Below are positions 5,931-9,204 of a DNA stretch of 9,204 nt, piece after piece. Source of the DNA: Deltaproteobacteria bacterium (GTDB lineage: Bacteria > Desulfobacterota > SM23-61); contig JAPLIW010000565.1 of NCBI GenBank assembly GCA_026388915.1, positions 1-9,204 on the forward strand, in the 5' to 3' direction. The notes under the pieces are model-generated. The model had not been told where the DNA came from and did not search any database. It saw nothing but the letters and a program-made list of their open reading frames with translations. The position numbers and the translations under genes are program-made. Numbering within the stretch: position 1 is the stretch's first letter; each line of letters begins with the position of its first letter.

Positions 5931-6833
5931 ATGGAACAAGAGATTATAAATCTCCTAAAAACCAACGGGCCACTCACCGGGTCGGAGATTAAGGGATTCA
6001 TACCTGGAGACAACCTTCTCCTGTGGCAAACCTGCAAAACCTCAAGCAATTTGCGGGTGAAGTCGGTAGGGGGTAGATTCCTCAGGCTCGATCGGCGGGT
6101 GAACGGCTTTGCCCGCCTCTCTCCATCCATCCTCAGGGAGTTTCTTACTTACTCCGTGGTCGGATTGGCCGGGCAACCACAACTCATCGATCAAAGGGCC
6201 CGGGAAATACATTCCCGTATTGTGCAGGTCAGCCGATCCAAACTGGAGCTCGCTCGGGACTTCGTCGATGAGGTGAAAGCCGAGCTTCGGGAGACCTGGT
6301 TACAAGAGCAAGCCTGCTTTATCCTGGCCGGTGACATTGTGTATGACATGGCCCATGATGTCCCCCGACCGGAACGCAGTACGGGAAGACTCGTTCGGGG
6401 ATCCGACATCGATCTTGTCGTGATTGTGAACGACAGTGTTCGCGACCCTATAATCCAGAGACTCGATACGGTAATTTATCAGAAGAAATACAGGGCGCTT
6501 ATATCCCCTGCGGTCAATGAAGAGATCGATTACGTGGTAAAAAAAATGGAACGGGTGCGTGAGCAGGTACGTTTTGATACCTTTAAAAATATGGTTGCCT
6601 GTAAAATTCTCCAGGAAGGGATGCTGATTGGAGGGAGTGAAGGATTTTACCGGGAAGTGATTCAATTGTTGCCGGACAATGGCGTCCTGGAGAAATTGGA
6701 CAGGTTGCGGGAAGCGGCCATAGCCTTGCGGAAAAAGCAGGAAGATTTTTTGGTTCAAAGGGATGCTGATAAAATTACCCCGGAAGACCTTTATTTCTTC
6801 TATCCCGCAGAGGAATCAGAGGAGTTCGAATGA
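5931..6833 (+). CDS. Predicted HTH-nucleotidyltransferase
   Basis: A 300-residue protein from the ATG at 5931. Residues about 1-60 resemble a winged helix-turn-helix (EIINLLKTNGPLTGSEIKGF, then LRVKSVGGRFLRL). A helical region (80-125) follows, then a polymerase-beta-type nucleotidyltransferase core: RGSDIDLVVIV (156-166) with Asp159 and Asp161 as the metal pair and EEIDYVV (197-203) giving a possible third acid, Asp200. The usual upstream glycine-serine turn is replaced by AGD (133-135) with a longer loop. Such folds transfer NMP groups to small molecules, proteins or RNA; the target is not evident. It lies 37 bases after the nagB-like gene and is probably cotranscribed. The frame stays open upstream to an ATG at 5853, but that start overlaps the previous gene and lacks a ribosome binding site. 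At 5931 only AAGG (5925-5928) is present, very close, so the start is uncertain. It may regulate the operon or modify its product. Confidence 0.75.
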   Translation: MEQEIINLLKTNGPLTGSEIKGFIPGDNLLLWQTCKTSSNLRVKSVGGRFLRLDRRVNGFARLSPSILREFLTYSVVGLAGQPQLIDQRAREIHSRIVQVSRSKLELARDFVDEVKAELRETWLQEQACFILAGDIVYDMAHDVPRPERSTGRLVRGSDIDLVVIVNDSVRDPIIQRLDTVIYQKKYRALISPAVNEEIDYVVKKMERVREQVRFDTFKNMVACKILQEGMLIGGSEGFYREVIQLLPDNGVLEKLDRLREAAIALRKKQEDFLVQRDADKITPEDLYFFYPAEESEEFE

Positions 6834-6886
6834 GATTGACCGGGTTTGGGCTTTGGAGTTTGGAAATTTTTCCTGAATTATTCTAA
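6830..6886 (+). CDS. Possible 18-codon coupled mini-ORF
   Basis: The ATG at 6830 overlaps the stop of the preceding gene as ATGA and has a strong site, GAGGAG (6819-6824), 5 bases upstream. It encodes MRLTGFGLWSLEIFPELF and stops at 6884-6886, one base before the ATG of the next frame (TAAAATG). It could be a leader peptide that couples translation, or the true N-terminus of the next protein split by a frameshift. No known peptide was recognised. Confidence 0.3.
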   Translation: MRLTGFGLWSLEIFPELF

Positions 6887-6887
6887 A

Positions 6888-7139
6888 ATGACCAAGGAAC
6901 TCGAAAAAGAAATAAGGGATCTGCAGAAAGGACTGGCCGAGGTGCAGAAGGATCAGGCTGTGCTCCGTCTGCAACCCTGCCGGGGAGATTCAGAAATTAG
7001 GGAGAAGGACGCAAAATTCGATGAGCTGGATAAGCGAGCAGAAACCTTAAGAAAAACCATCCGGGACCTGACGAGAAAACGCCAGCTATTGATCTCCGAA
7101 TCCACTAAAAGAGGAAGTTACGATTCTCTCTGTTCCTAA
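6888..7139 (+). CDS. Small coiled-coil hypothetical protein
   Basis: An 83-residue protein rich in Lys, Glu, Arg, Leu and Asp. Heptad-like spacing runs through residues about 3-27 (ELEKEIRDLQKGLAEVQKDQ) and about 42-70 (DELDKRAETLRKTIRDLTRKR), with a Cys/Pro/Gly break at about 28-36, suggesting a helical hairpin. There is no signal peptide or membrane segment. The ATG at 6888 has no ribosome binding site of its own; translation probably depends on termination of the mini-ORF one base upstream. An in-frame TTG at 6846 is an alternative start but has no clear site. I do not recognise the family. It is the last gene in the direction of the amino-sugar operon and may be its tail. Confidence 0.55.
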   Translation: MTKELEKEIRDLQKGLAEVQKDQAVLRLQPCRGDSEIREKDAKFDELDKRAETLRKTIRDLTRKRQLLISESTKRGSYDSLCS

Positions 7140-7239
7140 AACTCTTCAAAGCGTTCGCCATTATTCCCTCTTTGAATCCAAAATCAACAAGCCCAACCGT
7201 TGACTAATCCCCAAATTTTGTGGGTGCAAAAGCAAATCA

Positions 7240-7290
7240 GGGCTGATCGGACATGGCTCATTCCTAAAGCCACTTCTCCCGGATCAGCCC
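7240..7290 (-). terminator. Inverted repeat at the end of the porB remnant
   Basis: GGGCTGATC (7240-7248) is the exact complement of GATCAGCCC (7282-7290), with adjacent GG/CC extending it over one bulge. The right arm lies inside the 3' coding end of the porB remnant, so transcripts of the minus strand could form a stem with a long loop spanning the stop codon. The following minus-strand bases are only moderately T-rich, so a terminator role is tentative. The right-hand porB copy lacks this arm. Confidence 0.35.
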
Positions 7291-7491
7291 CCATTCGCTA
7301 TCTCTGCGTTCCTGGATCAGCTGAATGTTTTCCGCGGTCAAGTGCCTGAACCTTCTTTGCGTCTTAAGATACTCCTCAAGGGGCTTTAGGGTTTTCGGGA
7401 CCACATTCATCTTCACTTTCCCATTTTCGTACTCCGCCAGATACCACATGCCGGTCTCCACCGCCAGCTTCCCGATCTCCACCGTGAGATC
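7264..7491 (-). repeat. Direct repeat flanking the AbiE module, left copy
   Basis: Aligns without gaps to 8977-9204 (offset 1713). By eye about 208 of 228 positions match. Fourteen of the 20 differences fall in the 60 bases nearest the stop codon; the remaining 168 bases have only six, and all six are synonymous in the porB frame. The repeat may extend past the window's right edge, corresponding to 7492-7560 here. Confidence 0.9.
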
Positions 7492-7560
7492 GGAGGCGAA
7501 TCCCCACCCGGTGGGACAGGGGCACATGATGTGAGTGGCCTTTGGGAATGGAGGGGAAGC
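7264..7560 (-). pseudogene. porB: porB 3'-end remnant (2-oxoacid:ferredoxin oxidoreductase beta subunit)
   Basis: Reading on the minus strand, this encodes only the last 95-100 residues of a PorB-like subunit. It starts around PFPKATHIMCPCPTGWGF, continues through EIGKLAVETGMWYLAEYENG and LKPLEEYLKTQRRFRHL, and ends IREKWL. In the family, PorB binds thiamine diphosphate and an iron-sulfur cluster and acts in pyruvate:ferredoxin oxidoreductase; CPCPTGW followed by the EIGKLAVETG helix is a hallmark of its C-terminal part. The thiamine-binding N-terminal two thirds are absent. The frame stays open upstream to 7668, but there it runs through the AbiE promoter and toxin gene and loses family resemblance, so the break is near 7550-7570. 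No start or promoter is visible. It is a remnant, with a near copy at 8977-9204. Confidence 0.85.
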
Positions 7561-7568
7561 ATTAAATT

Positions 7569-7611
7569 CTTCTTGACAAGAAGTTCTTATTATCTTAACA
7601 TATTTGTTAAG
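7569..7611 (+). promoter_or_regulatory. AbiE promoter with overlapping palindromic operators
   Basis: TTGACA (7573-7578), a 17-base spacer and TAACAT (7596-7601) form a good sigma-70 promoter. The perfect palindrome CTTCTTGACAAGAAG (7569-7583) covers the -35 element. The inverted repeat CTTAACA-TATT-TGTTAAG (7594-7611) covers the -10. Between them is AAGAAGTTCTT (7578-7588). AbiEi antitoxins are known to bind inverted repeats in their own promoter, so these are the likely autoregulatory operators. Transcription would start near 7608, leaving a leader of only about 8 bases. Confidence 0.7.
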
Positions 7612-7615
7612 AATT

Positions 7616-8281
7616 ATGGAACAGCTAATTGCTGAACAAAAAGCCCGTGAGTTACGGATCGATGTCACCCAGGTGGTCCGAGAATTCTGGGAGTTGATCC
7701 TATTGAAAGGACTCTTTGACTCGCCCTATGGACGAGAGCTAATTTTCAAAGGGGGGACAGCTCTGCGGTTGGGCCATGGCTCTCCCAGGTTTTCGGAAGA
7801 CCTCGATTTTTCTCTGATCCACGACCGTCTGAAAAACAAATTTCGCGGTTGGGTGGGAAAAATCATCGCTCCCTTCCCGGAATTTACTCTAACCGATCTG
7901 GAGGAGAAGCGTTATACCCACCTGGCGGAAATTAAAGTCACTCAAGGATATCTGCCCTTTCCCTTTCGGGTTAAGATTGAAATATCCAGAAGAGGGATAA
8001 AGGATTATCAGTGGAAGCTGCAGCTCCTCAGCTCCCCTGTATCGACGGTTCAGGTTCTGGGCCAGGTGGGAGTCCTGGAACAGATTTATCAGGATAAAAT
8101 ATCCTGCCTGAAGGATAGAGCGAAGCCGAAAGACCTTTTTGACCTCTGGTACATAACCCAGAAATTAAAGATTCCCTATACGCCTCCCCCAACAACCCTG
8201 AAGAAAAAAGACCTTATCAGAGATTTGCGGAAATACTTGCCCAAAGATTTTTGGCCAGCCGTGGAGGAATTGACCCCATGA
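7616..8281 (+). CDS. abiEii: AbiEii-family nucleotidyltransferase toxin
   Basis: A 221-residue protein of the AbiEii/AbiGii nucleotidyltransferase toxin family, the toxin of type IV toxin-antitoxin systems; characterised relatives inhibit growth or abort phage infection. KGGTALRL (45-52) is the nucleotide-binding turn and SEDLDFSL (60-67) carries the metal ligands Asp62 and Asp64. KIEISRR (120-126) is the central strand. The C-terminal KDRAKPKDLFDLWYI (166-180) supplies the conserved Lys/Asp helix. All motifs look intact, so it should be active. The ATG at 7616 is preferred; an in-frame TTG at 7604 lies within the operator palindrome, upstream of the expected transcript start. There is almost no ribosome binding site (AAGAA), fitting weak or near-leaderless initiation. 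The stop overlaps the antitoxin start as ATGA. The toxin comes first, opposite to the usual abiEi-abiEii order. Confidence 0.88.
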   Translation: MEQLIAEQKARELRIDVTQVVREFWELILLKGLFDSPYGRELIFKGGTALRLGHGSPRFSEDLDFSLIHDRLKNKFRGWVGKIIAPFPEFTLTDLEEKRYTHLAEIKVTQGYLPFPFRVKIEISRRGIKDYQWKLQLLSSPVSTVQVLGQVGVLEQIYQDKISCLKDRAKPKDLFDLWYITQKLKIPYTPPPTTLKKKDLIRDLRKYLPKDFWPAVEELTP

Positions 8282-8892
8282 CCGGAGTAGGGCTGCTGAA
8301 AATGCTGAAGATGCTGAATAAGCCCTTCTATACGATCGCCGACCTGGAGAAGATCACCGGTCTTGGGAGGAACAGTCTTTATGTGGCCTTAAAGAGATGG
8401 GTGGATGGCGGAGTGATGGAGCGGGTGTCCCAGGGCATCTACATTCCGATGGGGGAAAATCTTCCTTTAGAGAAAATAGCCGCTCAGATCTATCTGCCCA
8501 ACTACCTTTCGTTCGAATCTGCCCTGGCCCGCCATGGGATCTTGAATATGATTCCCTACAGCCTTACCTTTGCCACGACTCGAAAAACCAAAAAGTTCAT
8601 CCTGCGGAGACAGGGGGTTGAATTCAGGCAAATTTCTTCAGATCTGTTCTTCGGATTTGAGATGAAAGATGGAATCCATATCGCCGTCCCAGAAAAAGCC
8701 TTTTTAGACCAGATGTACTTTGTCTGCAAAGGGAAATCGTCTCTAGATTTGGATGAAATCAATCTGAAGAATCTATCAGCCAAACTGATTAAAGGTTACT
8801 CCGAGCGGTTCCCAGAATATGTACAGAGGAGGATTGAGGCTATCGTCAAACCTCTGGGCCGGACAAGCCGGAGCCCAAAAAGAGTATTGTAG
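8278..8892 (+). CDS. abiEi: AbiEi-family antitoxin/transcriptional regulator
   Basis: A 204-residue protein with an N-terminal winged helix (about 17-58: FYTIADLEKITGLG, then LYVALKRWVDGGVMERVSQGIYI). The AbiEi/COG5340-type core follows, including YLSFESALARHGI (76-88), a FATTRKTKKF strand (98-107) and VPEKAFLDQMYF (137-148). Antitoxins of this family neutralise AbiEii without a stable complex and repress the shared promoter. It starts at the ATG overlapping the toxin stop (ATGA), with GGAGG (8263-8267) 10 bases upstream, so translation is coupled to the toxin gene. It is shorter than classical AbiEi proteins (about 270 residues). Its final codons, Leu and stop, lie inside the palindromic element at 8886-8950, so the original 3' end may have been replaced by that element. 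Confidence 0.85.
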   Translation: MTGVGLLKMLKMLNKPFYTIADLEKITGLGRNSLYVALKRWVDGGVMERVSQGIYIPMGENLPLEKIAAQIYLPNYLSFESALARHGILNMIPYSLTFATTRKTKKFILRRQGVEFRQISSDLFFGFEMKDGIHIAVPEKAFLDQMYFVCKGKSSLDLDEINLKNLSAKLIKGYSERFPEYVQRRIEAIVKPLGRTSRSPKRVL

Positions 8893-8950
8893 GGGCGGCC
8901 CTATGTGGCCGCCCGCAAGATGGGCAACCACGCAGGGTTGCCCCTACAAT
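8886..8950. repeat. Double-hairpin palindromic element (REP/MITE-like)
   Basis: The ends ATTGTAGGGGC (8886-8896) and GCCCCTACAAT (8940-8950) are exact complements. Inside are two perfect 8-bp hairpins with 6-base loops: GGGCGGCC/GGCCGCCC (8893-8914) and GGGCAACC/GGTTGCCC (8922-8943), separated by 7 bases. Compact G/C-rich elements with a TAGGGGC/GCCCCTA outer stem are common as dispersed repeats in environmental bacteria. It overlaps the last codons of the antitoxin gene and could also act as a bidirectional transcription barrier between it and porB. Confidence 0.85.
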
Positions 8951-8976
8951 TTGCGCACGATTTCTTTCGAAATAGG

Positions 8977-9204
8977 CTAGAGCCACCTCTCCCTGATTAA
9001 TTCCCACTCGCGATCCCGGTGTTCCTGGATGAGTTGAATGTTTTCCGCGGTTAAATGCCTGAACCTTCTTTGCGTCTTAAGATACTCCTCAAGGGGCTTC
9101 AGGGTTTTCGGGACCACATTCATCTTCACTTTCCCGTTTTCGTACTCCGCCAGATACCACATGCCGGTCTCCACCGCCAGCTTCCCGATCTCCACCGTAA
9201 GGTC
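8977..9204 (-). CDS. porB: porB C-terminal part, 2-oxoacid:ferredoxin oxidoreductase beta subunit (continues past window)
   Basis: The last 75 residues of a PorB-like protein on the minus strand, from DLTVEIGKLAVETGMW to IRERWL. In the family it oxidatively decarboxylates pyruvate or a related 2-oxoacid, reducing ferredoxin, as part of a multisubunit cytoplasmic complex. It differs from the left remnant at only four residues, all within the last 15. The gene enters from beyond the right edge, so completeness cannot be judged. It is the better candidate for the functional copy because the left one lacks its N-terminal part. It is convergent with the AbiE genes, with the palindromic element between. 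Confidence 0.85.
   Translation of the reverse strand, partial: DLTVEIGKLAVETGMWYLAEYENGKVKMNVVPKTLKPLEEYLKTQRRFRHLTAENIQLIQEHRDREWELIRERWL
8977..9204 (-). repeat. Direct repeat flanking the AbiE module, right copy
   Basis: Counterpart of 7264-7491 in the same orientation. Together the two copies bracket about 1.5 kb holding the AbiE operon and the palindromic element. The right limit of the repeat lies outside the window. Confidence 0.9.

Noticed and set aside
7561..7668. Upstream extension of the porB remnant frame
   Set aside because: It crosses the AbiE promoter and toxin start and loses resemblance to PorB; the open frame is incidental.
8886..8950. CRISPR or att site
   Set aside because: It is one palindromic unit without regular repeats and spacers; no integrase gene is nearby.

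Overview
The window reads as chromosomal DNA from an anaerobic bacterium, most likely a deltaproteobacterial (Desulfobacterota-like) lineage. This is an inference from gene content: a ferredoxin-dependent 2-oxoacid oxidoreductase beta subunit, a near-consensus sigma-54 promoter, a GlmM with a variant phosphate loop, and a GlmU-like beta-helix protein beside it. No rRNA, tRNA or CRISPR array was seen.

Layout. (1) Positions 1-780 hold no convincing gene but do hold an imperfect inverted-repeat element, a promoter-like 41-bp repeat, a strong hairpin, an intrinsic terminator and then a sigma-54 -24/-12 promoter. (2) A DnaJ-domain protein with a C-terminal winged-helix-like part (783-1415) is driven by that promoter. 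(3) A second gene-poor stretch (1416-2195) carries another copy of the 41-bp repeat, a terminator-like hairpin, then a good sigma-70 promoter followed by a structured leader that ends in an intrinsic terminator placed immediately before the next gene. (4) An amino-sugar operon (2196-6833, possibly to 7139): a GlmU C-domain-like left-handed beta-helix protein, GlmM, a NagB/GlmD-family protein with an insertion and a changed active-site residue, and a predicted HTH-nucleotidyltransferase; a small coiled-coil protein follows. The first three would handle GlcN-6-P, GlcN-1-P and an acyl transfer or related step, so the operon probably governs hexosamine supply for cell envelope or glycan synthesis. 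(5) An accessory region (7240-9204): an AbiE-type (type IV) toxin-antitoxin pair in the order toxin then antitoxin, with a palindrome-rich promoter. It is bracketed by two direct copies of the 3' end of porB on the minus strand. The left copy is an orphan fragment; the right copy runs off the window. A 65-bp double-hairpin palindromic element supplies the stop codon of the antitoxin gene.

Most interesting points: the AbiE module sitting between duplicated porB 3' ends whose differences are clustered and, outside the last 20 codons, entirely synonymous; the terminator-bearing leader ahead of the amino-sugar operon; the RpoN promoter for a DnaJ-like protein; and the NagB-like protein lacking the usual active-site Asp/Asn. 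All alignments and counts were made by eye.
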